Assembly (NCBI RefSeq): GCF_014190915.1
Contig: NZ_JACHVU010000012.1
Location: 97,577-161,576, forward strand
Direction: 5' to 3'
Origin: Mycolicibacterium iranicum
GTDB taxonomy: Bacteria; Actinomycetota; Actinomycetes; Mycobacteriales; Mycobacteriaceae
DNA: 64,000 nt
The notes under the pieces are model-generated. The model saw only the letters and a list, made by a program, of their open reading frames with translations. It searched no databases and was not told the DNA's origin. The position numbers were made by a program, and so were the translations under genes. Of this stretch, positions 9,082 through 17,831 are shown piece by piece (position 1 is the first letter of the stretch; each line of letters opens with the position of its first letter).

Positions 9082-10584
9082 ATGCAGCCCACCCCGGACA
9101 CGGTGCACGCCGACGACGTCACCTCCTGGTCGGACGAGATCGACGTCGTGGTCATCGGATTCGGCATCGCCGGCGGAAGCGCGGCGGTCAGTGCCGCGGC
9201 GGCCGGCGCACGCGTGCTGGTGCTGGAGAAGGCGGCGGCCGCCGGCGGTACCACGTCGATGGCCGGCGGCCACTTCTACCTCGGGGGCGGAACGGCCGTC
9301 CAGCAGGCCACCGGCCACGACGACTCGCCGGAGGAGATGTACAAATACCTCGTCTCCCAGTCGCGCGATCCGGAACACGACAAGATCCGCGCGTATTGCG
9401 AGGGCAGCGTCGAACACTTCAATTGGCTTGAGGCGCTGGGCTTTCAGTTCGAGCGCAGCTACTACCCGGGCAAGGTCGTCGTCCCGCCCGGCACGGAGGG
9501 GCTGTCCTACACCGGGAACGAGAAGGTGTGGCCGTTCTGCGACCAGGCCAAGCCCGCGCCGCGCGGCCACTCCGTGCCGGTACCCGGCGAACTCGGCGGC
9601 GCCGCGATGGTCATCGACCTGCTGGTCAAACGCGCCGCCGACCTGGGTGTGCAGATCCGCTACGAGACCGGCGCGACGGCGCTCGTCGTGGACGACAGCG
9701 GCGCAGTGGTGGGGGTCCGGTGGAAACACTTCACCGAATCCGGTGACATCAAGGCGACGTCGGTGATCATCGCCGCCGGCGGCTTTGCGATGAACGCCGA
9801 CATGGTGGCCGAGTACACCCCCGCGCTCGGCCAGGAACGCAAGACCAAACATCACGGCATGGTCGCCCCGTACATCCTCGGGAACCCGAACGACGACGGC
9901 CTGGGAATCGGCCTCGGCGTGTCCGCCGGGGGAGCGACCGACAACCTGGACCAGCTGTTCATCACCGCGGCGGCGTACCCGCCCGAGATCCTGCTGACCG
10001 GGATCATCGTGAACAACAACGGCGACCGGTTCGTCGCCGAGGACTCCTACCATTCCCGCACGTCGGCGTTCGTCCTCGAACAACCCGACCAGACGGCGTA
10101 TCTGATCGTCGACGAGGCGCACATGCAGATGCCCGAGATGCCCCTGATCAAGTTCCTCGACGGTTACGAGACGATCGAGGAACTGGAGAAGGAGCTCGGC
10201 ATCCCCGCCGGGCGTGTCGCCGCCACCCTCGAGCGCTACAACGCCAACGCCGCCGCCGGCGAGGACCCCGACTTCCACAAGCAGCCCGAATACCTTGCCC
10301 CGCAGGACCAAGGCCCGTGGGCGGTGTTCGACCTGTCACTGGGACGGGCGATGTACTCCGGCTTCACGATGGGTGGGCTCACGGTGTCCCTCGACGGCGA
10401 GGTGCTCCGTGAGGACGGCACCGCGGTGCCGGGTCTGTACGCAGCCGGGGCGTGTGCGTGCAACATCGCCCAGGACGGCAAGGGCTATGCCAGTGGCACC
10501 CAGCTGGGCGAGGGCTCGTTCTTCGGGCGGCGGGCGGGAGAACATGCCGCGCGGCGGGCGGGAGAACACGCCGCGAGGGGGTGA
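9082..10584 (+). CDS. FAD-dependent 3-ketosteroid-dehydrogenase / fumarate-reductase-like flavoprotein (Rv1817-like)
   Basis: A 500-residue flavoprotein with an N-terminal FAD motif (VVIGFGIAGGSAA), the GGTTSMAGGHFYLGGG motif of the KstD/fumarate reductase family, and a C-terminal GLYAAGACACNIAQ segment. Relatives introduce or remove a double bond next to a carbonyl in steroids or organic acids. Synteny and content match Rv1817 as I recall it. The KstR-type operator upstream supports a role in steroid breakdown. AGGAG at 9066-9070 precedes the start. A GTG two codons earlier is also possible. The last 16 or so residues are an imperfectly duplicated Arg/Ala/Gly-rich tail from a tandem repeat. 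Confidence 0.82.
   Translation: MQPTPDTVHADDVTSWSDEIDVVVIGFGIAGGSAAVSAAAAGARVLVLEKAAAAGGTTSMAGGHFYLGGGTAVQQATGHDDSPEEMYKYLVSQSRDPEHDKIRAYCEGSVEHFNWLEALGFQFERSYYPGKVVVPPGTEGLSYTGNEKVWPFCDQAKPAPRGHSVPVPGELGGAAMVIDLLVKRAADLGVQIRYETGATALVVDDSGAVVGVRWKHFTESGDIKATSVIIAAGGFAMNADMVAEYTPALGQERKTKHHGMVAPYILGNPNDDGLGIGLGVSAGGATDNLDQLFITAAAYPPEILLTGIIVNNNGDRFVAEDSYHSRTSAFVLEQPDQTAYLIVDEAHMQMPEMPLIKFLDGYETIEELEKELGIPAGRVAATLERYNANAAAGEDPDFHKQPEYLAPQDQGPWAVFDLSLGRAMYSGFTMGGLTVSLDGEVLREDGTAVPGLYAAGACACNIAQDGKGYASGTQLGEGSFFGRRAGEHAARRAGEHAARG
10528..10575. repeat. 24-bp tandem duplication in the end of the flavoprotein gene
   Basis: Two adjacent 24-base units (10528-10551 and 10552-10575) differ at one base. 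The duplication is in frame and encodes RRAGEHAA twice, adding eight residues to the C-terminus. Near identity suggests a recent slippage event. Confidence 0.85.
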
Positions 10585-10593
10585 GGCTCAGCG

Positions 10594-12525
10594 TCAGGGC
10601 TGATCCTCGCCGCGCGGCCCGTAGCGCCATTCGCCGCCACCGAGCAGCGCCAGCTCCTTCTCGCACTGCCTGATGACCGTGCCGCGGTGGGCGACGCTGA
10701 CGAGGATCGTGTTCGGCAGCTCGTCGCGCACCAGCTGGTAGAGCATCGTCTCCAGGCCCACGTCGAGCGCCGAGGTGGCCTCGTCGAGGAACGCGGCCTT
10801 CGGTCGGGTCAGCAGGATCCGCGCGAAGGCGACGCGCTGTTGCTCACCGGGGGAGAGCACCTTGGCCCAGTCCTGCTCCTCGTCGAGGCGATCCACCAGA
10901 TGGGGCAGGGCGACCTTGGTCAGCGTCGCCGAGAGATCGCCGTCGGCGATGTCACCGGACTGGCGCGGGTAGGACAGCACGGTCCGCAGGTCGCCGAGCG
11001 GCACGTACGGCATCTGGGACAGGAACATCGTCTCGTTCGGGCCGTTGGGGCAGCGCAGGGTGCCCGTGGAGTACGGCCACAGCTGCGCGAGGCTGCGCAA
11101 CAGCGTGGTCTTGCCGGTTCCCGAGACACCGGTGATGGCGAGAGTGTCACCGGCCTCCAGCCGCAGGTCGATCGGGTTGATCAACTGGGTGCCGTCGGGT
11201 TTGCGGACCTCGACGTCGTCGAACTCGATACCGCCCGTGCTGGGTGCGACCGCGAGGGTCGGGAGCTCCCGGCCCTCGTCGTTGGCGACGACCAGGCCGT
11301 GAAGACGGATGATCGCTGCGCGGTACCCGGCGAAATTGTCATAGGCGTTGCGGAAGAACGAGAGTCCGGTGAGGATCTCGCGGAACGCCGCGGCCGTCTG
11401 GGACAGCTGGCCGAGGGTGATCTCGCCGCTGTAGAACCGGTTGAACTGAACGACGTACGGGATGAGCTCCTGCGCCTGGGTGATCGAGATGTTCCAGCCG
11501 AAGAATCCCGTCATCCGGTTGACGTACTTCTTGTAGTTGGTGATCACGGGTGCGAACCGGCGCCGCAGCCCGGAACGCTCGGCGGCTTCGCCGCGGTAGA
11601 AGGCCACGGCCTCGGAGGCGTCGCGCAATCGGACCAGCGCATAACGGAACGCGGCGTTGAACCGTTCGTTGTTGAACGACAGCCGGATGATCGGCCGGCC
11701 GATCCAGAACGCGATCACGGTGGCGAACACGACATAGACGATGCCGATCACGAACATGGCCTTGGGCAGCGTCACTCCGACCAACGGCAGCGTCACCGGC
11801 CCGGAGAGATTCCACAGGATCGCGGTGAACGAGACCATCGACGCGATCGAGGAGACCGCCCCGAAGAGCAGTGTCGCCGTCGAGGTGTTGCCCGGAGTGT
11901 TCGGTAGCGAGCTGACACCTGCGGTGAAGATGTCGATGTCGGCCTGGATGCGCTGATCGGGGTTGTCGATCGTGTCGTCGATGAAGCGCGCGCGATAGAA
12001 CGCTTTACCGTCCAGCCAGTTGCCGGTGAGTTCGTCTGTCAGCCAGGCGCGCCACCGCAGCATGAACCGCTGTGCCAGATAGAGGTCGAGCATCACCTGG
12101 ACGATGTTCGCCAGGGCCAGGACGCCGAAGATCCCCAGCGACATCCAGAAACCGTCGCCCCCGGATTGCCGGACGGCGTCGTCACCGCTGAGCAGACCGC
12201 CGGCGACCACCTGGAAGCTGGTCGACATGTCGCTGCCCTGATAGGTGAACAGCACCGAGAGCCGCACCCCGATCATGACCGACAGCAGCAGCACACCGAG
12301 CCAGGCCCAGACGATGATGCTGTCGCGACCCACGAAGTAACCCCGCGTGACACGCCAGAACTGCCTGCCCCAGACGGTGAACTTGGCGATCAGAACCAGG
12401 GCCAGCAGGGTCGCGACCGCGGCGATCACCCACGCTTTGGCGATCCACCACAGTGAGATCCAGAGCTCGTTACCCCAGTCCAGGGTCGGCACGAACGTAT
12501 CCACCCGGGCAACGTACCGTGACAA
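10594..12525 (-). CDS. BacA/SbmA-like ABC transporter (fused membrane and ATPase domains), copy 1
   Basis: A 643-residue half-transporter: an N-terminal SbmA/BacA-type membrane domain with about six helices to residue ~390, then an ATPase domain. The Walker A is GVSGTGKTT, the signature LSPGEQQR and the Walker B AAFLDEATSALD. Conserved family segments such as DNPDQRIQ and FTAILWNLSG are present. It resembles Rv1819c, an importer of hydrophilic compounds such as vitamin B12 and antimicrobial peptides. The start at 12525 is the first ATG. A GTG a few codons in (VDTFVPTLDW) would align better with relatives. It lies 24 bases downstream of copy 2 on the same strand, so the two form an operon. Confidence 0.88.
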   Translation of the reverse strand: MSRYVARVDTFVPTLDWGNELWISLWWIAKAWVIAAVATLLALVLIAKFTVWGRQFWRVTRGYFVGRDSIIVWAWLGVLLLSVMIGVRLSVLFTYQGSDMSTSFQVVAGGLLSGDDAVRQSGGDGFWMSLGIFGVLALANIVQVMLDLYLAQRFMLRWRAWLTDELTGNWLDGKAFYRARFIDDTIDNPDQRIQADIDIFTAGVSSLPNTPGNTSTATLLFGAVSSIASMVSFTAILWNLSGPVTLPLVGVTLPKAMFVIGIVYVVFATVIAFWIGRPIIRLSFNNERFNAAFRYALVRLRDASEAVAFYRGEAAERSGLRRRFAPVITNYKKYVNRMTGFFGWNISITQAQELIPYVVQFNRFYSGEITLGQLSQTAAAFREILTGLSFFRNAYDNFAGYRAAIIRLHGLVVANDEGRELPTLAVAPSTGGIEFDDVEVRKPDGTQLINPIDLRLEAGDTLAITGVSGTGKTTLLRSLAQLWPYSTGTLRCPNGPNETMFLSQMPYVPLGDLRTVLSYPRQSGDIADGDLSATLTKVALPHLVDRLDEEQDWAKVLSPGEQQRVAFARILLTRPKAAFLDEATSALDVGLETMLYQLVRDELPNTILVSVAHRGTVIRQCEKELALLGGGEWRYGPRGEDQP

Positions 12526-12549
12526 CCCGGACGCAGCCTGTTGCAGGGG

Positions 12550-14472
12550 CTAAGGCGGGGGCGCGAGTTGCTCCAATCGCCACTCGCCGCCGCCGACGAG
12601 CTCGAGCCGCCGGGTATGGAAGGGCTGCACCGACGGGCGATGGCTCACGCTGACGACGATGGTGTCGGGCAGTTCGGTGCGCAGCAGTTCGTAGAGGAGC
12701 TGTTCGAGTCCCTCGTCCATCGCCGAGGTGGACTCGTCGAGGAACACCGTCTTGGGGCGGCTCACCAGGATTCGGGCGAAGGCGACGCGTTGCTGCTCGC
12801 CGACCGACAGCACCTTCGCCCAGTCCTGGGCGTCGTTGAGGCGCAGGACGAGATGCTTGAGCGCCACGCCGAGCAATGCCCGCTGGATGTCCTCGTCGCC
12901 GAACGTGCCGGGCGGTCGCGGATAGCTGACGACGGTGCGCAGGTCGCCGAGCGGAAAGTACGGCAGCTGGGGGACGAACATCGCCTCGTCGCGGCCGTCG
13001 GGCAGCCGCACCTCACCCGACGCGTACGGCCACATCCCGGCCAGGCTCTGCACCAGCACGGTCTTGCCGATGCCGGACGGTCCCGTGATCACCAGTCCCT
13101 CACCGGTTTCCATCTGCAGATCGAGCGTGTGCACGAGCGCAGAGCCGTCGGGCTTGCGCACCTCGACGCCCTCCACCTCGAACGCGCCGCGGCCGGATAC
13201 GCCGGCACGCACGGCGGTGAACGCGCCGGCGCGGGTGTTCTGTTCTGCCAGCCCGTCGAGGCGGATGATCGCCGCGCGGTAGCTCGCGAACTGGTCGTAG
13301 GCGTTGCGGAAGAACGACAGGGCGTCGTGGATGGCGCCGAAAGCGTTGGAGGACTGCCACACATCGCCGAACGTGATGCGCTGGGCGAACAGGCCCTGCG
13401 CCTGCACCAGCCACGGCAGCGGGTTGATGGTCTGACTGACCGACACGTTCCACCCGAAGAACAGCATCATCCGGTTCAGCCAGCGGCGGTAGTTTCCCAT
13501 GACCGCATCGAGCCGGTCCTTGAGCACGGACCGCTCGGCGGGCTCACCGCGATACAGCCCGATCGCGGCACCGGCGTCGCGCACCCGGACCAGCGCGTAG
13601 CGAAAACCCGCGTTGCGCAACTCGTTCAGATAGCTCAACCGGATCAAGGGCCGCCCGATGACGAACGCGACGACGGTGGCGACCAGCACGTAGACCACGA
13701 CGATCCAGAACAGCGCCCGCGGCAGGGTCATACCGCCGAGGGTGACCGGCTCGGACAGCCGCCACAGGATGGGTCCGAACGACAGCACCGACAGCACCGC
13801 CTCGACGGCGCCGAAGAGCAACGTATTGCTGGAGTTGTAGATCGGGTTGTTGGTGTAAGACCCCACGTTCGCGGTGAAGATGTCCACGTCCTGCTGGATG
13901 CGCTGGTCCGGGTTGTCGATCGGCCTGCCCGCGAACTGCGCCCGGTAGTAGGCGAGGTCACCCAGCCAGTCGTCGATGTAGCGGCGGCTCAGCCACACCC
14001 GCCACCGCATCATGAAGCGCTGGGTGAGGTACATGTCGAGCAGCAGTCGCACGACGAAGCACAGGGCCAGCACCGCGAACACACGCATCGACGCCCAGAA
14101 GCCGGCGACGCCGCTGCCCATCCCGCCCTGGAAGGCCACCTGCAGCGAGGTGAACAGGTCGTTGACGTAATAGGTCAGCAGCACGTTGATGCGTACCGAG
14201 ACGATGACCGACACCAGCAGCAGGGCCAGCAGCAGCCAGGTGGTGGCGCTGCGGCGGCCCCGGAAGTAGTCGCCGGTGATGCGCCAGAACTGACGCCCCC
14301 ACTCGGTGAAGCGCGCGAGCAGGACCAGAATCAGCAGCAGCGCCAGCGCCGTCAGCGCGAAGGTCGTTGCCGCCCACTGCAAAGAGTGGAAGAACTCGCG
14401 TCCCCAGTCGAGAGTCGGCCGGAACGTCTGGGTGTCCACCGTTTCCACCGCCGAGCGTCCTCCCCTCCGCAC
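12550..14472 (-). CDS. BacA/SbmA-like ABC transporter (fused membrane and ATPase domains), copy 2
   Basis: A 640-residue paralogue of the next gene downstream with the same layout. The membrane domain contains DNPDQRIQQDVDIFTANVG and PLPWLVQAQGLFAQRITFG. The ATPase domain has Walker A GPSGIGKT, signature LSVGEQQR and Walker B TVFLDESTSAMD. The signature serine-proline is serine-valine here. SbmA-like relatives import peptides or cobalamin. As the upstream gene of the pair it carries the promoter. The N-terminus up to VDTQTFRPTLDW may be over-extended. Two adjacent copies occur where I recall a single gene (Rv1819c) in M. tuberculosis. They could be a heterodimer or paralogues with different substrates. 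Confidence 0.88.
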   Translation of the reverse strand: MRRGGRSAVETVDTQTFRPTLDWGREFFHSLQWAATTFALTALALLLILVLLARFTEWGRQFWRITGDYFRGRRSATTWLLLALLLVSVIVSVRINVLLTYYVNDLFTSLQVAFQGGMGSGVAGFWASMRVFAVLALCFVVRLLLDMYLTQRFMMRWRVWLSRRYIDDWLGDLAYYRAQFAGRPIDNPDQRIQQDVDIFTANVGSYTNNPIYNSSNTLLFGAVEAVLSVLSFGPILWRLSEPVTLGGMTLPRALFWIVVVYVLVATVVAFVIGRPLIRLSYLNELRNAGFRYALVRVRDAGAAIGLYRGEPAERSVLKDRLDAVMGNYRRWLNRMMLFFGWNVSVSQTINPLPWLVQAQGLFAQRITFGDVWQSSNAFGAIHDALSFFRNAYDQFASYRAAIIRLDGLAEQNTRAGAFTAVRAGVSGRGAFEVEGVEVRKPDGSALVHTLDLQMETGEGLVITGPSGIGKTVLVQSLAGMWPYASGEVRLPDGRDEAMFVPQLPYFPLGDLRTVVSYPRPPGTFGDEDIQRALLGVALKHLVLRLNDAQDWAKVLSVGEQQRVAFARILVSRPKTVFLDESTSAMDEGLEQLLYELLRTELPDTIVVSVSHRPSVQPFHTRRLELVGGGEWRLEQLAPPP

Positions 14473-14521
14473 GCGTCTGCGGCGAAGCTACCCCAGGTGG
14501 CCGACCCACGGGGAGACCCGG

Positions 14522-14792
14522 TCAGACGAACGTGGTGCGCAGCGCCGACACGGGCCGCGAGCGGGGTTTCAGGGCCGGGTTGTGCACGTCCTGGATTCCG
14601 GTGTCCATGCCCTGCGCGCCGGTCGGCGGACGAATGGGGGTCAGCACGCCCATTCTCCCGCGTAACCCCGGTGTGCGTCGTTGCACGCCAACGGCTCTGG
14701 CGTACTTCGGCGGATCCCACGATGGCCGCGCTCACACCGACCGGGCCGGCACCCGCGATCGGCACCGAAACAGCGCGGGAGGAGGAGGTCAC
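14522..14792 (-). pseudogene. Remnant of an FAD-dependent aromatic monooxygenase
   Basis: The 373-base gap between the ABC exporters and secA2 holds two fragments of one family on the minus strand, in different frames. From a GTG at 14792 the reading is SVPIAGAGPVGVSAAI, the FAD-binding N-terminus of PheA/MhpA-type hydroxylases. Further on, in another frame, comes PPTGAQGMDTGIQDVHN, the second FAD contact that normally lies about 270 residues later, ending at a stop at 14522-14524. The middle and the C-terminal domain are deleted. I see no other gene in this gap. M. tuberculosis has ilvG at this place. Confidence 0.7.
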
Positions 14793-14845
14793 GGGGTGGT
14801 TGTGGTGCGCTCGTCGCCCGCAATGGGGCCGCGTACCGTGATCCT

Positions 14846-17215
14846 GTGGCTCGTACCTCTTCGAAGACATCTCCGGAAACGGCGGCGAAACCCGCCAAGG
14901 CCAAGACCGGTCGCCTGTCCGGCCGGTTCTGGAAGTTACTCGGCGCCAGCACCGACAAGGACCAGTCCCGCTCGATGGACCAGGTGCAGAAATCGGCCGA
15001 CTTCACCTCGAAAGCCGCCGAGCTCGACGACGAGAAGCTGAGCAAGGCCGCCGAACTGCTGGAGCTCGACGATCTCGCCGATTCCGCAGACGTCCCGCAG
15101 TTCCTCGCCATCGCCCGCGAGGCCGCCGAACGGGCCACCGGGCTCACACCGTTCGACGTGCAGCTGCAGGGCGCGCTGCGCATGCTCGCCGGTGACGTCG
15201 TCGAGATGGCCACCGGTGAGGGCAAGACCCTGTCGGGCGCGATTGCGGCGGCGGGTTACGCCCTGGCCGGACGCAACGTGCACGTCATCACGATCAACGA
15301 CTACCTGGCCCGTCGCGACGCGGAGTGGATGGGCCCGCTCATCGAGGCGATGGGCCTCACGGTCGGCTGGATCACCGCAGAGTCCACCCCCGAGGAACGC
15401 CGCAAGGCCTACATGTGCGACGTCACCTACGCGTCGGTCAACGAGATCGGATTCGACGTGCTGCGCGACCAGCTCGTCACCGATGTGAAGGACCTGGTCT
15501 CGCCGAACCCCGACGTGGCGCTGATCGACGAGGCGGACTCCGTGCTCGTCGACGAGGCCCTGGTCCCGCTGGTGCTGGCGGGCACCAGTCACCGCGAGAC
15601 CCCGCGGCTGGAACTCATCCGCCTCGTCGGCGAGCTGGACGAGAACCGGGACTACGCGACCGACAACGACAGCCGCAACGTGCACCTCACCGAGGAGGGC
15701 GCACGCAAGGTGGAGGCAGCCCTCGGCGGCATCGACCTCTATTCCGAGGAGCACGTGGGCACGACGCTGACCGAGATCAACGTCGCGCTGCACGCGTATG
15801 TACTCCTGCAGCGCGATGTGCACTACATCGTGCGGGACGGCGCGGTGCACCTGATCAACGCCTCGCGCGGGCGCATCGCCACGCTGCAGCGCTGGCCCGA
15901 CGGCCTGCAGGCCGCGGTCGAGGCGAAGGAGGGCATCGAGACCACCGAGACCGGCGAAGTCCTCGACACCATCACCGTGCAGGCGCTCATCAACCGCTAT
16001 CCCCGGGTGTGCGGGATGACCGGCACGGCCCTGGCCGCGGGCGAACAGCTGCGCCAGTTCTACAAGCTGGGCGTCTCGCCGATTCCGTCGAACAAGCCCA
16101 ACATCCGCGAGGACGAGACCGACCGCGTCTACGTGACGATCGCGGCCAAGAACGACGCCGTCCTCGAACACATCGCCGAGGTGCACAAGACCGGCCAGCC
16201 GGTGCTGGTGGGCACCCGCGACGTCGCCGAGTCCGAGGAGATCCACGAACGCCTGGTCAAGGCCGGCGTGCCGGCGGTGGTCCTCAACGCCAAGAACGAC
16301 GCCGAGGAAGCCGCGGTGATCGCCGAGGCCGGCAAGCTCGGCGCGGTCACGGTGTCCACGCAGATGGCGGGCCGGGGCACCGACATCCGGCTGGGCGGAT
16401 CCGAGGAGGAGAGCCACGACGAGGTCGCCGAGCTCGGTGGTCTGCACGTGATCGGCACCGGACGCCACAACACCGAACGCCTGGACAACCAGCTGCGCGG
16501 CCGCGCGGGACGCCAGGGCGACCCCGGCACTTCGGTCTTCTTCTCCAGCTGGGAGGACGACCTCGTGGTCAGCCACCTCGAGGACAGCAAGCTGCCGCTG
16601 GAGTGCGACGAGAACGGCAAGGTGCTCAGCCCGAAGGCGGCCACCCTGCTCGAACACGCCCAGCGCGTCGCCGAGGGCCGGCTGCTCGACGTCCACGCCA
16701 ACACGTGGCGCTACAACCAGCTCATCGCCCAGCAGCGCGCGATCCTCGTCGAACGACGCGACAAGCTCTTGCGGACCACGACGGCCCGCGACGAATTGGC
16801 CGAGCTCTCTCCGCAGCGGTACGAGGAGGTCAGCGAACGACTGGGTGAGGACGCCGACGCGAAACTGGAGAAGATCTGCCGGCTGATCATGCTCTATCAC
16901 CTGGACCGCGCGTGGGCCGATCACCTGGCGTTCCTGTCCGACATCCGCGAGAGCATCCACCTGCGCGCCCTCGGTCGCCAGAACCCGCTCGACGAGTTCC
17001 ACCGCATGGCCGTCGACGCGTTCGGTTCGCTGGCCGCCGACGCCATCGAGGCCGCCCAGCAGACGTTCGACACCGCACCGTCGATCGAGGACGAGCCCGG
17101 TGTCGACCTGTCCAAGCTGGCCCGGCCGACGTCGACCTGGACGTACATGGTCCACGACAATCCGCTGGCCGACGACACGTTGTCGGCACTGAGCCTGCCC
17201 GGGGTCTTCCGCTAG
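14846..17215 (+). CDS. secA2: Accessory preprotein translocase ATPase SecA2
   Basis: A 789-residue SecA paralogue that powers export of a subset of proteins in mycobacteria. It has Walker A ATGEGKT near residue 130, the DEAD-type LIDEADSVLVDE, a helicase motif in MAGRGTDIRLGG and QLRGRAGRQGDPG. Like other SecA2 proteins it is shorter than SecA1 and lacks the zinc-binding C-terminal tail, ending in LPGVFR. The GTG at 14846 (VARTSSKTSPETAAK) is the family start. The open frame extends upstream only through the monooxygenase remnant. pgsA follows after 9 bases, so the two are probably co-transcribed, as in Rv1821-Rv1822. Confidence 0.95.
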   Translation: MARTSSKTSPETAAKPAKAKTGRLSGRFWKLLGASTDKDQSRSMDQVQKSADFTSKAAELDDEKLSKAAELLELDDLADSADVPQFLAIAREAAERATGLTPFDVQLQGALRMLAGDVVEMATGEGKTLSGAIAAAGYALAGRNVHVITINDYLARRDAEWMGPLIEAMGLTVGWITAESTPEERRKAYMCDVTYASVNEIGFDVLRDQLVTDVKDLVSPNPDVALIDEADSVLVDEALVPLVLAGTSHRETPRLELIRLVGELDENRDYATDNDSRNVHLTEEGARKVEAALGGIDLYSEEHVGTTLTEINVALHAYVLLQRDVHYIVRDGAVHLINASRGRIATLQRWPDGLQAAVEAKEGIETTETGEVLDTITVQALINRYPRVCGMTGTALAAGEQLRQFYKLGVSPIPSNKPNIREDETDRVYVTIAAKNDAVLEHIAEVHKTGQPVLVGTRDVAESEEIHERLVKAGVPAVVLNAKNDAEEAAVIAEAGKLGAVTVSTQMAGRGTDIRLGGSEEESHDEVAELGGLHVIGTGRHNTERLDNQLRGRAGRQGDPGTSVFFSSWEDDLVVSHLEDSKLPLECDENGKVLSPKAATLLEHAQRVAEGRLLDVHANTWRYNQLIAQQRAILVERRDKLLRTTTARDELAELSPQRYEEVSERLGEDADAKLEKICRLIMLYHLDRAWADHLAFLSDIRESIHLRALGRQNPLDEFHRMAVDAFGSLAADAIEAAQQTFDTAPSIEDEPGVDLSKLARPTSTWTYMVHDNPLADDTLSALSLPGVFR

Positions 17216-17224
17216 GTTGAGCGC

Positions 17225-17830
17225 ATGGCCCGCGGGTTGAATCCAGGGCAGGCGTCGGTGCCCCGTGACCGGGTGCTGACGGTGCCCAATGCCCTCTCGG
17301 TGATCCGCCTCGTGCTGGTCCCGGTGTTCCTCTACCTGCTGCTGGTGGCCGATGCGACCGGATGGGCCGTCGCGATCCTGATGTTCAGCGGCGCGTCCGA
17401 CTGGGCCGACGGCAAGATCGCGCGCCTCTACGCCACCCAGTCGTCGCGGCTGGGGGAGCTGCTCGACCCCGCCGTGGACCGCATCTACATGGTCACGGTG
17501 CCCATCGCGATGGCCGCGGCCCACGTCATCCCGTGGTGGGTCGTGATCGCGCTGCTCGGACGCGACGCGGTGCTGGCGGCCACCCTGCCACTGCTGCGCA
17601 GCCGCGGCCTGTCCGCGCTGCCGGTCACCTACCTGGGCAAGGCCGCGACGTTCGCCCTGATGTCCGGGCTGCCGCTGGTGCTGCTCGGCCAGTTCGACGG
17701 GCAGTGGAGCAGGGTGGTGCTCGCGATCGGGTGGGGGTTCCTGATCTGGGGCACCGCACTGTATCTGTGGTCGGGAATCCTGTACCTGATCCAGGTGTCG
17801 ATGGTGATGCGTGCCATGCCGAGACGCTGA
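17225..17830 (+). CDS. pgsA2: CDP-alcohol phosphatidyltransferase (PgsA2-like)
   Basis: A 201-residue membrane enzyme with the complete CDP-alcohol phosphatidyltransferase signature D-x2-DG-x2-AR-x8-G-x3-D-x3-D, seen in SDWADGKIAR followed by GELLDPAVDR at about residues 60-85. Several transmembrane helices follow. The family joins a CDP-diacylglycerol to an alcohol such as glycerol-3-phosphate in phospholipid synthesis. In M. tuberculosis the syntenic gene is Rv1822 (pgsA2). Whether it makes phosphatidylglycerophosphate or another lipid is not decided by the sequence. It is tightly packed with secA2 before it and the DUF881 gene after it. Confidence 0.9.
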   Translation: MARGLNPGQASVPRDRVLTVPNALSVIRLVLVPVFLYLLLVADATGWAVAILMFSGASDWADGKIARLYATQSSRLGELLDPAVDRIYMVTVPIAMAAAHVIPWWVVIALLGRDAVLAATLPLLRSRGLSALPVTYLGKAATFALMSGLPLVLLGQFDGQWSRVVLAIGWGFLIWGTALYLWSGILYLIQVSMVMRAMPRR

Positions 17831-17831
17831 C

